A stretch of 64,000 bases of DNA from Xylona heveae TC161. Its lineage: Eukaryota > Ascomycota > Xylonomycetes > Xylonales > Xylonaceae. The position numbers and the translations under genes are program-made. The stretch covers positions 2,108,001 to 2,172,000 of the forward strand of contig NW_017264196.1 of the NCBI RefSeq assembly GCF_001619985.1, in the 5' to 3' direction. This document shows, in pieces, positions 23,101 through 35,264 of this stretch; the first letter of the stretch is position 1; every line of letters begins with the position of its first letter. The notes under the pieces are model-generated. The model was not told where the DNA came from and did not search any database. It saw nothing but the letters and a program-made list of their open reading frames with translations.

Positions 23101-25537
23101 ACAAGAATACGGAAAGCCACCAGGAACCTTTGGTCAGTCAAGCCCGGTAGAAACATCTTACTCGGGTCACCTACGAGCAGGAGCAGGAGCAGGCGAACTT
23201 GGACCGGGAGCCAAATCCGGACCCTTACTAGGAACCATGAACTCGCAGTCCTCAGGAGAGCCAAATGGAATCTATCAGGTCCAACTGGAAGAAATGGCCA
23301 GAATAGCTCGTGAAATTTGGTTCGGTACCTCCGGTATCAAGGATCTCCCTGGAAGCGTCAGGATGTATGCTTTAATTCAGCTCGTGAGTTCCAGATTCGA
23401 GGCCAGATTCACAAAGGAGCCAAACCTTGCTATGTTTATTGATGGTCTTAACAACAACGCCTCGATGAAGCCGATAAGGAATGTCCACGGCCTTTCCTGC
23501 AAAGCCTGTCTTTATCATGGGAATCCTTCCGGGATTGTCGTCCACGGACATCCACAAGGCCCAATTGGGGACAGAAAGTTCTTTTCTTTCCCTTCTCTTC
23601 TCAGTCATTTCCAATCTACTCATGTTGAACGCAACAGGCCAAAATTTGTACCTCAAACAGGAGTTGAGGTGCCAAATCTAGAGTGGAAAACAGACATGAT
23701 TGAGCTGCCACGTGAACATACCATCTCGGGTCTGATTGCTGCTCAAGGAATGGATGACAAGAAACTGCGTTTACTTGCAGATGTTTTCCCAAATGCGTTC
23801 CCCTCACCGCTCCCTAAAATTGACTCGAAGAGCAAGACTGGGGCTGTTCCCGTCTTAAATGAAGGTCCCAGCATTGAGGTTGATGCGGCTAATGAGAATT
23901 TCATCCCTGGATTTGATGGTCGTCCCGAGTCCTGGTCGACATATGAGCCACATTCGACATCAAATCACTCAAGGCCTTTCACCGCTTCTGATGTATCCAC
24001 ACGGCAGCTAACACCAGCCACCATATCTATTCAAGGATCTCCTCGGCGCGAACCTTTCCCTGATGATGAATACGATCCACATCGGCCAGCGTTCCTTGAA
24101 ACCGCACGCTATTCAAAAGCAAACTTTGGGCATCAAAGGTCGGCATACCATCATAGAACGCCTCGGGATATCGAGCGCGTAATTTTCGTCCCTGAGGGCC
24201 CGGAAATCCGCGAAATTCGCCCGGAAGACAGGCGAGAATCGACTTTTAGGATGCAACCCCGGTCTTTCTCAAGGGGCGTATACCATGACCGCTACGTCAT
24301 TGCTCTGGACGGGCGGAGGCTACGCTCAGTCTCCCCCGAGGGCTCACTTGAAGATGTAGTCTATGAGAGACGGGGCATGGAGGCTCAACACCGGCCGTTT
24401 GGGTCGTATATTGATCGAAAAAGCGCTGTCAGTGAGGACCCTGTGCTTCACGGCGCATCTCCTCCCAGGACCGAAAAGCAGCCGGTCGTGGGAAATTTGG
24501 AGTCCTTAGCAAACGAGAGAATACGGGCTGGCTCGGAAGATGGCGAGATTGGAGAATCCAGGAATGGATCAGCTGTACCTAAACCCGCTCCAGAGAAACC
24601 TCCGTCACTTGAAGCGGCGAGCGCGGCCGAGCGCTTTCTTAATGAATTAGCTCCTGGGCACGATACATCGGTTTCACAACCGAGTGTTGACCGACCCGAG
24701 GCTGAAGGGTCTCATGAAAAAGGAGGGGTCCAGAATCCCGAAGCTGTGTCAGAGGACACCTCAGACATTCGTGTCGTAAGTGGTCGCGCCGGTGGGCCTT
24801 CTGTGGAAGCTTTCCCCACACAATCTAGCCGCCAGAGGCGCAACTCGGTTTCTATCAAAACCGAGAGTAGCCCTCGGGCAAATCAGTCAGACTTTCCCCC
24901 GGAAATATTTGAAGCCGCAGGCTATAAGAGGACCTACGAGGCGGAGATAGCCCCTAGCTATATAGATCGTGAGTACACGAGGCCAAACATCGTATATCGA
25001 CGCCGCTATGCAGACGACCCTCGCTCGCGACGCTCTCGTAGTCGCTTTAGTCGCTACGAAGCGCAACGATACCGCACGCGCTCCCGCTCACCCGGCCGAG
25101 GGGACCATGATTATATAGAACGCAACCCACGTATGAGGAGCCCTCCACGTGATGCAGCATACGAGCCTGCATTTGTCGATCGGCCATCGCATGACTCCTC
25201 TGATACCGTCCTTGTATCCAAACCTGCCGCTTATGCGCGTGTCCCTCCGCGTGGTAGGTATCATTACGTTGAGGAGCCAATCTATCATGAACCCGTGGAA
25301 TACATTCCAGTGAGGTTTACCGAACGTCCGTCCCATCAACAAAGCTTCGTCTATGTTGACCGATCAGCCGAACCAAATCGGATGAGCAGTTACGTCACAT
25401 ATGAGGAGCGCCCATTAGCGCCGCCAGTGTATGAGCGGCGGGATCATTACTACACAACTGATTCGCTGCCTTATGAAGACGACCATGTCATGGAAGAGGA
25501 AAAGCCAAGACACAGCAAGGTGGATTTGCCGCCTTGA
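20101..25537 (+). CDS. Large F-box protein with RS-rich C-terminus
   Basis: This is a 1752-aa protein of unknown specific role. Exons are 20101-21069, 21133-21622 and 21738-25537. The donor GTACGG at 21623 is chosen because it alone keeps frame into exon 3. An F-box lies near residues 183-228 (LPGEIWQHIFTLLPPVTLGRMLRVNKTLRSYL), so it probably recruits Skp1 and acts as an SCF adaptor. A CxxC pair follows (SRCQFCAQ, RSCSSCFQ), possibly a metal site. A coiled-coil, Lys/Glu-rich part (ELAERREDERTAHTRT onward, about 530-600) precedes two conserved fungal blocks with cysteine/histidine patterns (LFLCNGCENN...HFAAKHT; LSCKACLYH...HFQSTHV), which resemble degenerate C2H2 fingers. The middle is Pro/Gln/Tyr-rich, and the tail has an RS stretch (RSRRSRSRFSRYEAQRYRTR). 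Residue 15-25 is a serine run encoded by a TCT repeat. Confidence 0.85.
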
Positions 25538-25999
25538 GCAAAATGTCCGCCATTTCTGTTGTCCATAGCATTATTTTGCTGTTATTCTTGTCAACTTCGC
25601 CTTCATTTTCTTCGATTTTGCATATCATGTTACGATTTACGAGGAGACGTCAGCATTTACTGAGTAGCTTTTCAAAAGTGATAAGTGTACGGAGTCTGAA
25701 AATTAGCCCGGGTGGTCTTCGATTTCGTGTTTATTCCTCTTCATGATCTAATACCATGTACCATTATCTGGTTCTGCTTTCCCTGCTATCATTCTTGGGC
25801 ATCAAACTGGCGTTGGTGTGCTTTCATGACATTATGAATATGCTACCTAGTTCGCTCCCCTTCGAAAAACTCATAAGAGACCTTTTCGTTACAGAATTTT
25901 CTTCCAGTTTTGAGAATTATGCGCCTGCTGTTGCTCTGTACGAGTGAACTGAGAAAGACACACGCTGATTTTCTCTTCACGTCGTTTTCCGATGAAACC
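25538..25999. other. Convergent intergenic region (F-box / HNH gene 3' ends)
   Basis: No gene visible in 462 nt. It is T-rich and presumably 3' UTRs. Confidence 0.5.
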
Positions 26000-26979
26000 T
26001 CAAGATTCTGGCTTAGGCAGTCTCACTGCAAGCTCCATTTCTAGCCTCTCTTTGCCATATGGCTCCGTGCGCATCGTAGCCATTTGGTCGGTACCAGGAG
26101 GGAAGTCCGTTTCAAACAGCGGCTCGCCTGCTTCCCGCATGTTAGCGAGGACGGACTGGCGGAAATGCCAGCGAAGGAGTTCGTCCGAAACGTGATTCGG
26201 GTCATCGGGGTTGCGACAAGAGTATTCAAGAATTCGTCCGTCAACCCGGAAGGGATTGGGGAAGAATGTGATGATCTTATATCCGTCCTTGCTTTCTATT
26301 AGTGTGGCTGGAAAAATAGTAATGGCGAAGCACTTACGTCCGGGTTTACGGATAGGAGATATTGGTCAAAGAGTGTGTGCAGATCCTGTCTTATGAGAAA
26401 ACCGTTCTGGACGGAGTTGATCCTTGAGCTGGTATCCGTATCTGGGATATTGGTGATCCACCGCTGATAGTTAAACTGGACCCACAAACTTTCGGATGCC
26501 AGAGGAAAGATATGAGCAGCTTGAAATCCATAGAACCAACCATAATCATATACATAATTTTTATCTCCTGATATAACACAACTTCTGTCGCGTAAACGAA
26601 TGCCGTCCCGGAAAGAATCTTCTCTTCCCGACGCACTGAAGCTATTGATTCTCGCATACCATGGCTCGTTGGTTAATTTAATATCGCCTAGATTAATAAG
26701 ATTAGGTATTTCGACGTAATATCGTAAAGGAAAAGACAAACCTGAACAATATATGTCATAGTCGCCAGCAGTTAATGGGCTGCTTGTCGGCTCGATTGTG
26801 CTACCAGATTCTCGGTTCTTCATATGCCAATCATGCTCGACGATCAGAAGGACATTTTTTAAAATCCATATTATTGTAGCTTGAGTAAGAGACCCCTGTT
26901 GATAAACGCCTCCGAGGACCTCCCCGGTCGATGCGTTGTAAAAATGCACATTGCGGATTGGCGCTCTGTTGGATGGCAT
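26000..26979 (-). CDS. HNH nuclease domain-containing protein
   Basis: This is a 291-aa protein of a large fungal family with one HNH domain, function unknown. Exons, 5' to 3', are 26742-26979, 26338-26687 and 26000-26287. HNH elements are VISG (finger-like start), AAHIFPLASE (first H), INSVQNGFLIRQDLHTLFDQY (N and last H) and the terminal LLRWHFRQSVLANMREAGEP block typical of the family. The start MPSNRAPIRNVHFYNASTGEVLGG matches the family's usual N-terminus. The frame stays open a further 114 codons upstream, to 27321, but that part shows no family resemblance. Intron 1 (54 nt, 26688-26741) is a multiple of three with no stop, so retention would insert 18 residues. Family members vary widely in number between species, so this may be a lineage-variable gene. 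Confidence 0.87.
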
Positions 26980-28073
26980 TTTCAGAGAAACAAACGGCAA
27001 GGTGGCTATTGCCGTAGAGCGAGTACTCAGATTGTTGCGGCGGAGGAGTCTTGCCCATGCCAGGAGAGTTGATATGCTGACTCGTGCGGAGGAGGATAAT
27101 GATGATAATGATGATGGAACAGAAACTTCCTTTAAAATGAGTGCTGTTCGGGGAGGGGGACGGCGGATGGCTCCTTCCAAATTCGAAGCTAATTCTTGGA
27201 TCTCGTCTTCCCTGCCAACCTTTTCCAGCAAGAGTAGGGCGACTTGACCCAGTAATCGAAGCCTCAATGAGGATAATTCCACCAGAGGGAAGGAGATGAT
27301 GATGCTTTGCCAGATGGCCAAATGCTCACCAAAACGTCACAAGAGGATTGGTATGACGCCGCCCAGATGGTTTTGTGACTGCCCAACGATGACTACGGGG
27401 CGAAGTTCTTAAATCTTTGGCGTCGAATAGAGCCTGGTTTTTAGCTTCATAGAATTAAAAGCTCGTTTAAATCAGAGCAAGACGATGTGAAGATTTGATA
27501 TGTCATAATGTTCTCCTCTGCTCATCGACGAAACCTAGTACTTTCTTAAAGTATTTCGTTACCAGACGAAGCGAGTTGATACCTTAGCTATTAGGTGCTC
27601 TTTATAAAGCAGATTGGACTACTTTTAACAATAGGATAGTTGGAAATATACACTCAAGCTGTCATTTACGCACATGAAACTCTCCCCTTACAAAGGTAAA
27701 AGATGTTGTTTTCTATCTACGTATGAGCTCGCTTATTTAGTGGTGGATCTTCGCCTTGATAGAGACGGAGTCCTTTGAACCAGACAACGGCTGTATCAAC
27801 AATTGATAGGAGGAAGCGAATTCATTTCTTTTCCTCATTTGATCTGTAAATAATTTCCATATTTGTTCTCACTTGCTCTTACGAGAATAACTATAGGGTG
27901 CCAGAAAGTGGCTCTTCTCTATAAGCGCTCTCCAACGCCACTCTCGTGTTCTGAATCCGGCCCTTATGACATAGTTTAGCGCATCGTCTGTTCCACGTAC
28001 AAGCTTAAACAAACCTCTGACGGTGTCTAATGAGAGTATTTCAGCTTCTCGAGCGGGCTGAGGTCGCAGCGGT
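26980..28073. promoter_or_regulatory. Divergent promoter region HNH gene / RAD17
   Basis: About 1.1 kb between divergent starts. Apart from the open 5' extension of the HNH frame up to 27321, nothing coding is visible. The part from 27450 to 27860 is AT-rich. Confidence 0.45.
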
Positions 28074-30890
28074 ATGGGGCCAACGCCCGCCAAAAGGCAA
28101 AAACAGCTAGTCGAACCGCCGGACGACGAAGTAAAGCCAACGAAAAGGCGGCAAACTGAGAAGCCCGTATCAAGCAGCGATAGCAGAAATGCGCCTAGCA
28201 TCGACACTGAGAAACGCGGAACGCGAAAGCGTCAGCCGACAACGCGCTCCCACGGGAATTTAAGGCATTCAAAGACATCGACAACAAGCCGTACGTCCGA
28301 GCTGACGGCATCCCCACAGAAGGAGAAACAGAAGCCCAGCGCGAAGGGCCAGGGGTCGCAGTCGCTTTATACTTTCTTCACACCTTCAGCAGAAAGACAG
28401 AGGTCGCCATCGGCCAATCGCAGTTTGGAAAAGGAGGATGTCGAGGAGGACACAATTGAGGATGATTTCCCTGACGAGACATCGAATCTTCGGCTTCCAA
28501 GCAGACAAGCTTCGGCCCCCGAGGGTGCGACGAAAACTGAAAATGTGAAGACAAAGTCAGTGCTGCCAGCTAATAAAGCGCCTAGAGCTAGCCAAAGGTT
28601 CCTTAAAGCCTCAGCCGATGGCTCGACTTCTGCAGGCAGCTCCGCTAGGAGCTCGAACGTTTGGCAAGTCGATGACAATCGTCCTTGGGCAGAAAAGTAC
28701 GCACCTATCTCTCTTGACGAGCTAGCTGTACACAAGAAGAAGGTTTCCGATGTCAGCAACTGGCTTTCAAGGGCTTTGAAAGGCCTGGACAGAAAGGTGT
28801 GTCATCTCTCATGCAACTTCTGAATAGCGATGCTAACGTAGCTCCAGAGACTGCTCGTTTTAAAAGGTCCGTCCGGAAGCGGGAAGACTACCACCTTATC
28901 GTTGCTTTCCAGAGCACTCGGGTTTGACATACTTGAATGGAGAAATCCATTGGGTGCTGAATATTCCTCCGATGGATATGTTTCCGCGTCTGCACAATTT
29001 GGAGACTTTATTGGGCGTGGCGGAAAGTTCGGAAGCCTTGAGTTTGCTGGAACAGGAACTCCTTCTGCCAGCAAACCGACTGCGGCAGTAACACCGACCC
29101 AAGCTTCAGGAAAACAAAAGGTAATTCTCATTGAAGAGTTCCCAAGCGCCTCATCACGACAATCTGCTTCACTGCAAAACTTTCGATCTACTATTCTTCA
29201 ATATTTAGCTGCTACCACCTCATCCACTGGGAATTTTTTCGCCTCTTCCGAATCTCCGGCAGCACCGATAGTGATGGTCATTACCGAGACCCTCCTTACA
29301 ACCAGCACTGCAGCCGCAGACAGTTTTACTGCCCATCGTCTCTTGGGTCCACAAATTATGAACCATACTGGCACCAGTGTTATGGAATTCAATCCAATTG
29401 CTCCTACATTCCTTTCAAAAGCACTCGACCTGATCATAAAAAAGGAAGCCCGCATTAGCGGTAGGCGAAAAGCCCCGAGCTCTATAGTTCTCCAAACATT
29501 AGGTGGCGTGGGCGATATTCGGAGCGCTGTTGCTTCACTAGAGTTTCTGTGTCTTCGAGGGGACGAAGCCGGGGATTGGGGCGGTCGGGTTGCCGTTGCC
29601 GTCAAAGGAAAAAGGGGTGCTACAGATGGGACGAAGCTCACAAAAATGGAACGGGATTCTCTCGAATTGGTCACGCAGCGAGAAGCCAGTCTGGGGATTT
29701 TCCATGCTGTCGGAAAGGTCATGTATAATAAACGGGAGGATCCTGCAATCAACCCCGCAGAAGAACGGCCTCCTCAGCCACCAAACCATTTACCTCAGCA
29801 TCATCGACCAAAAGTTTCTCAAGTATCCGTCGATGACCTGATTGATGCAACTGGGACTGATACCCAGACGTTTGTCGCCGCCCTCCATGAGAACTACATA
29901 CTTTCGTGTGATAATTCATCATCTGAGGATGCTATGGATGCCATTAACGGCTGTATTGACGCAATCTCAGATTCGGATTTACTAGCGCCTGAATGGACAG
30001 GTGGCTTTGGATCTGGACGAATGGGCGGCGGGTTCGGACGTGGCGCCTTTCAGGGTGCATCATCAGATAACCTTCGGCAGGACGAAATTAGCTTTCAACT
30101 TGCCGTTCTGGGCATCCTTTTTGCTTTACCGTATCCTGTCAAAAGACGAGCACCGCCTGCTTCTTTGAGTTCAGATGGCCGCGGTCGCTGGAATAGAGGC
30201 CAAAACTCCAGATCTGATGCTTACAAGATGTTCTTTCCAAGCTCTCTCAGGCTTTGGCGCCGCAGCGAAGAGATATCCGATATGGTCGACCTTTATATGA
30301 ATCAGCTCATAAAAGATCAAATGACTGCGGACTCTTCACACACCGTCACCGAAGAAGTGGGCAGCGTTGAATCAAGAAAACACAACACAAGCTCCTTCAA
30401 TTCTTCTATTGCTGAGCATTCATCATCTACTCCTACTCCATCTTCACAAACGAACACGTCACCAAAGCCAAGTTCCCTCATGATTCCGAGTGGCAACTCG
30501 GCACGACGAGAGATGCTTCTAGAACGTCTTCCATACACAGCTCTTATCCAGCGTCGAGGAAACAAGTCAGCATCATCCAATTTGCAAATGCTCGATCAGA
30601 TCACCTCATTTCGTGGCATTGGTGGGGCGAGCGACGAGCTACTTGATGATGAGGGTGACGAGGATACAGTTCCGCCGGTCCGGGACTGGACTACTGATCG
30701 CGATCCTGACTCTGTCTTTCCAGGTTCAAGATCCGCATCTTCCTTCTTGCCCCTCAAGCGCGAGCCTCCAGCACGCCGACAGCCTGCCCATTCTTCCAGG
30801 CCTCCTGACACCTCCGGGATTCCAGGACTTTCCTTTGAATCCCAAGTGCAGAAGTTGGTACTGAGCGATGATGATATTGAAGATGATTAA
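28074..30890 (+). CDS. RAD17: Checkpoint clamp loader RAD17 (RAD24 homologue)
   Basis: This is a 921-aa AAA+ ATPase that loads the 9-1-1 clamp at damaged DNA and activates the ATR-type checkpoint in the nucleus. Exons are 28074-28796 and 28848-30890, with a 51-nt intron just before the P-loop. The N-terminal ~220 residues are basic and disordered, with KRQK/KRRQ patches likely to be nuclear localisation signals. WAEKYAPISLDELAVHKKKV near 230 is the RFC-like entry motif. Walker A is GPSGSGKTT (about 248-256) and the Walker B-like segment is VILIEEFP near 337. Sensor and lid parts follow (MEFNPIAPTFLSKAL, GGVGDIRSAVASLEFL). The C-terminus has serine-rich segments and an acidic end, DDDIEDD. The length fits fungal RAD17. 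Confidence 0.92.
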
Positions 30891-31567
30891 TTGCTGGGCT
30901 TATGTAGATTTAACGAGGCGATTTGGCGGTTTGGGAGGGGGAGGTTTCTCTCATATTTCCTATCCTCCCCTTTATTTATTCTTCGAACGGCCTTCTTCTG
31001 GACTATTATATACTTTTCGGAGCGCTATTTCAGGAGGCTCTATTTTCGGATATCAAGGTTTTTTCTGGGCTATTTACACCTTACGGCGTGAATGAATGAG
31101 AGGGTAATAGGTAAAGCGTGGGAATTTTGTTGGTAAAAAATGCTTTTTCATTTCCCCTTCTTCAGCGCTGGACTTTTAGTTCTTTCTTAGGAGTTGTAAA
31201 TGGGAAACGCACGGCTTATCCTCCATCCGGTTTTCTGTAATCAGTGAAGCTTCCCTCATCAGTTTTTCCTATCATTGAACCGTTACGACTGTCGTGATTA
31301 GACTTAAGCCGCTAAATTGATCAGCCGTAACATGACGAGCTTGTTTTGCCAATGCTCTCGACCATGGATTCTATATGTTCCACCATTAGCTTCACACAAG
31401 CGGCTTGGAAAGGCTCGAAAAATTTTTCTTTTTGATACATTGATCATTATAAATTCTCCAAATATTAAAATACCAGTTTTTCCGAAAAACTCTCCAAAAT
31501 TTCCCTCCATTGCAGGTTGAAGGGGAACCAGCCCCGAAGTCCCGACATACCGACCCGGTCTCTCCAT
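30891..31567. other. Convergent intergenic region (RAD17 / unknown gene 3' ends)
   Basis: No supportable gene in 677 nt; T-rich with short motif-less frames. Confidence 0.5.
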
Positions 31568-33154
31568 TCAAGCCGGCCGTCTCTCACTCTGCAACGTCGT
31601 GGAAAGGGTATCACCGTGCTTGGATCCTGATCTTATCTTTTTCAAATACTCCTCGGCTTCTTGTTCCTCCATATCACTGAGGTGGTCAATAATCTCAAAG
31701 CAGCTTTCATCTACGAGCTCCTCTTCATGAATCTGAAAAGGCGTATTGGCATGCATGTCTGCCTTGCTCTTGCCCTTCACTTTTTCCTCAGTCTCAGTAA
31801 TATTTTCACCTTGCTTCTTACTAAGTGACGATACAATCTTCCCTGAGAAGGGCCCAAAGAGAGATCGAACTGTCTCATCGGATCGAACACTACGACTGGA
31901 CGAAGAAGAATGACGAGACAGGCAAGGACTATTCTCAGTCCGCTCGTTATTAGAATTGGCGCTAAAATACGGACGAGGACCAGTAAAATAAGTGCCGGAG
32001 GTCATTACGTCCAGATCTCGAGCAGACAGTCTTTCTATTGCAGTGGGTTCAGATTCAGCGTTAGACTCAGACACCGGTCCAAGTCCACGTTTGGCTCTAG
32101 GACCAGCTACCGGCTCACGCCTCGATGTTGACATTAGGCCGCACCGTTCTTCGAAATCATATGCGAGCGATGAATCCGAAGAGACTCTACTGAGGGGGCT
32201 CCGGCAAGATATATTATTGTAATATGGAAATGCTGGCCCCCAACGTTTGGGCACAGTTTCCGTGGTATGGGCTGCAACAATGGCCTCTTCTTGCAGTTGT
32301 AGCGTGGCCTGCGTACGTTCGTATTCGTGTCTTTGCCGTTCATAGTCGAGTCTTCGCTGCTCTTGCTCACGAACAATCGTATAGAGTCCCTCCAGCGCTG
32401 CACGAGATTTGGGCAAATTCCAATTCCGATAACGGGCAAGAAAATCAGTCATTATCTCCCTTGCAAAGTCATCTGCTGTTCTCGCATATGGATGTAGACA
32501 CGGATTGACAGACTTGGGAGCTGGCCATACTCCTGGCCAAATCCGTTGAGCGGGTTCGGCGGGCCGGCTTTTGCCTTTCCTCGCGTGCACATCATCTGTT
32601 CCGGCTACTTTGGGCGCTCCATCTGAGTTGACCAAGACCGATTTCTCAGGGGTGCGCAGAACACGGGTAGGTCTCTGAAATTGAGACTTTGCGTTGAAGT
32701 AATCTGGAGGCGGTGCGTCAGGAGCCAAAGCACATTCCCGGGAAGAAGATGGGGATGTCACCGGAGATAGGCTCGATGGCGTGTATTGCGGCAAAGGCTC
32801 CGGTGAGGACAACAAGTTGTCATCTAACAGTGGCTGTGCACAGCGTAAAGGCCGGCGTGGGGCCCTACCACTGTCAACGGGCGAAACGGTGATTGAGGGA
32901 GCACAACCGCCAACCTGCCCGTGAGGATAGACTTGCTGATGATGTTGACCACCAGAACAGTGGCTCGGCGGTGGCTCGGAAGAATCCTTAATGGCCTCAG
33001 TTTTGGAAAGTTCTTTCAATCGAGCAGGCGCTGCTTCCATGACGGCATACTCAATGTGGGAGTATGCGACCCCAGTTAAGGGATCCTCTACATGGACATC
33101 TGCTGGGAAGGCACCAGGAGGAGCAGCGGGAGTCTCGAATGTGAAAGGCATCAT
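31568..33154 (-). CDS. Hypothetical protein, mostly disordered with a central helical segment
   Basis: This is a single-exon protein of 528 aa that I do not recognise. The start MMPFTFETPAAPPGAF is the first ATG after a motif-less 5' stretch; the frame is open to 33304. The N-terminal third is rich in Pro, Ser and His. A more ordered block lies at about 245-320 (YARTADDFAREIMTDFLARY, then an Arg/Gln/Glu-rich helix with EQEQRRLDYERQRHEYERTQ) and looks like a coiled coil. After a serine-rich region (RHSSSSSRSVRSDETVRSLF) the C-terminus is acidic and helical (EIIDHLSDMEEQEAEEYLKKI). There is no signal peptide or membrane segment. Coding status is supported by the long open frame and codon use; function is unknown. 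Confidence 0.75.
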   Translation of the reverse strand: MMPFTFETPAAPPGAFPADVHVEDPLTGVAYSHIEYAVMEAAPARLKELSKTEAIKDSSEPPPSHCSGGQHHQQVYPHGQVGGCAPSITVSPVDSGRAPRRPLRCAQPLLDDNLLSSPEPLPQYTPSSLSPVTSPSSSRECALAPDAPPPDYFNAKSQFQRPTRVLRTPEKSVLVNSDGAPKVAGTDDVHARKGKSRPAEPAQRIWPGVWPAPKSVNPCLHPYARTADDFAREIMTDFLARYRNWNLPKSRAALEGLYTIVREQEQRRLDYERQRHEYERTQATLQLQEEAIVAAHTTETVPKRWGPAFPYYNNISCRSPLSRVSSDSSLAYDFEERCGLMSTSRREPVAGPRAKRGLGPVSESNAESEPTAIERLSARDLDVMTSGTYFTGPRPYFSANSNNERTENSPCLSRHSSSSSRSVRSDETVRSLFGPFSGKIVSSLSKKQGENITETEEKVKGKSKADMHANTPFQIHEEELVDESCFEIIDHLSDMEEQEAEEYLKKIRSGSKHGDTLSTTLQSERRPA

Positions 33155-33692
33155 TGCGCAGCGGTGGATCAGCAGGTATCTAAAAGGTAATAATCTCGAA
33201 AGCGATTTCCCTTTTGAGTTGGAGTGGCTGCTGAGAGAGGCAGGAACAACACAGTGGGTAGCGGCTTCGTTAGAAAGGAGGAGTCTTAGCAGAAAACTAA
33301 TCAAAAAGGAAGGAAGATTTAATAAAGAGAGTACACCTACCCTGGGCTCGGGCGGAAAGATTGTGAGAAGAAGGCTGGTTTATATGTTCATTGTCAACTC
33401 TTCAAGCTAGAACATATGGAGATGATGTTGACGTGGTGCAAGCATCAATTGTTTATTGTCACGGATCACATGTGTCCGCAAAAAAAGATGATGCAGGCTG
33501 ACTAGAGCGGAAACAGATATAAATGAAACGAAAACCACCACAGAGGAACGTGGTAATTCAAAAACTTGTGCACAACAGTCAGGTTTTGACTCACGCCATA
33601 AGGATGTGGCATCGTCGACAACCTGGATGGCGAAGCTAACGGTATCTAGGCGGTAAGATAATCTTTTACATTTTGCTGATTCTAGCTAAGCA
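33155..33692. other. Intergenic region between two minus-strand genes
   Basis: 538 nt without a gene: the promoter of the unknown gene and the 3' flank of the UBE3D-like gene. Confidence 0.5.
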
Positions 33693-35264
33693 TCAGGACA
33701 CTCTGTCGAAGCGGTCTAGTAATCCTACACACCAGTCCTGAAACCTCTGCGCCGAAACCGGCAAAAGCGAATTACTGCTTTCGAGCGCTTCGTGGACAGC
33801 TAGAAACGCATTCAGAGGGAGATATATCTCCTCGACAGACATGTTCTGCTCAGCTAGAACATTTTCTGGATTTTGAAGTGTTTTGAAAAATACTTTCATG
33901 GCGCGCTGCGGCCCTTCTGCCTTTGTGGAGGCCGAATAGCGGAGATCTGGGGTAAACACCCAACACTATTGATTTTTTTGTCTTAGCTTGGATCAAAAAC
34001 TCAACGCTTCACCGAAGGCGGGACATACTAATAAAGCAGAGGCTGGTCCTGCAAGACCTTTACAATGCACTACGAATTTCCTTACTGCCTGGCTGTCAAT
34101 AAGAGCCAACATTTGCGCGGCGATGAAGCCCTCGATGGCGTGAGATTCTTTTTGTTCTCCGGGACGTTTCCGTACAGCGAGAGCCCACTTGAAGAGTCTC
34201 CAGCCTTCAGCGCGTTCATCCACTACGCCGATGATGCCATTACAGCAAGAGCAAACAAGCTCTTGTGCTGTTCGGCCATCTGTAGCAGACGATTGGAACT
34301 GTATGCCAAATTAGTATAGTTCGTATTGGATGTATCTCGTGTAAATCCCGTCAACTCCGACTGATTGAGGAAATGTCACGGTGAAATGCCGAGATGAATT
34401 ATCAACACAAGAGGTGGCCAGCTTCATGAGGAACCCATCTAGAAGCCGTAACTCCTGAGGGTAGCGCTTATTACTCCCCAGCTCGACCCATTGCTTTTTT
34501 CTGGGGCAATTGTATCGGAGACCAGGTCATGGCCAATAAGATTTATCGGGGCATGGCCTCCTTCTTGTTGCCCGGTGAAGGTGATTTGGGGTGGAATATA
34601 TACACAAAAGCAAGCAAGACAATTGACAGTATCAACGTACCTCGACTCCTACACAGTCCTGAGATGTAAAGAGAAAATGGCAGGTATCCAGAAATCCAGT
34701 TTGTGACTGTGCGACTAGTTTATTTGAAGCACTATACCCTTTCGTGGCACTGGGGCCAGTGTTTTCGCTCTGCTGATGCCCGTGATCGTGAGGTTTGTGG
34801 CAATGCCAAAAATCCATCATTTCAGCCCAATTTTCACTGGGAAGATCTTTCCAAGTTTTGATCGTGCCTGCCTGGATAAAGGCCTGATCACATTGTCTGC
34901 AGCATACTTCTGTGTCCGCCGTCAGACTTCCCGCTGGCCAAGGTGCTCGTTCGTCAGACGAAGCAACCAGGAGGTCTCTTGTAAACAGGGGTTCATCCTT
35001 TTCGGCGATTTGTAGACGAAAGGAAAGATCTTTTGTCGCAGCTTGAGGTAGCTCTAACGCAGCTGTTCCTCCGACCTTGGTAGGGAGATGGATTGTCGCT
35101 GATCGTCCATCGTGGCTCAGCGTGATGGTTTCACGGTCCGAAGAGAGCTCGACTTTGGTCGCATCGTTGCGAATCGAGTCCAGTGACGCATATATGGTCA
35201 GCTGCCGGATATTTACGAGGAGCTCAGCGTAAATGTACGGCGTCGATGGTGATGTGACAGACAT
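33693..35264 (-). CDS. HECT_2/UBE3D-like E3 ubiquitin ligase (E2C-binding protein)
   Basis: This is a 388-aa member of the HECT_2 (E2-binding, UBE3D) family, whose human member binds the UbcH10 E2. Exons, 5' to 3', are 34641-35264, 34029-34298 and 33693-33965, all joined in phase 0. Visible signatures are YAELLVNIRQLTIYASL at the N-terminus, the CxxC pair EVCCRQCDQ, LPSENWAEMMDFWHCHKPHDH near 145 (the family's best-conserved stretch), the second pair VCSCCNGIIGVVDE, GWRLFKWAL and CWVFTPDLRYSAS. The CxxC pairs probably bind zinc. The first intron (34299-34640) is 342 nt, long for this window, and contains about 60 open codons that could be a skipped exon; the direct join gives the best family agreement. 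It is divergent from the questin-oxidase-like gene. Confidence 0.85.
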
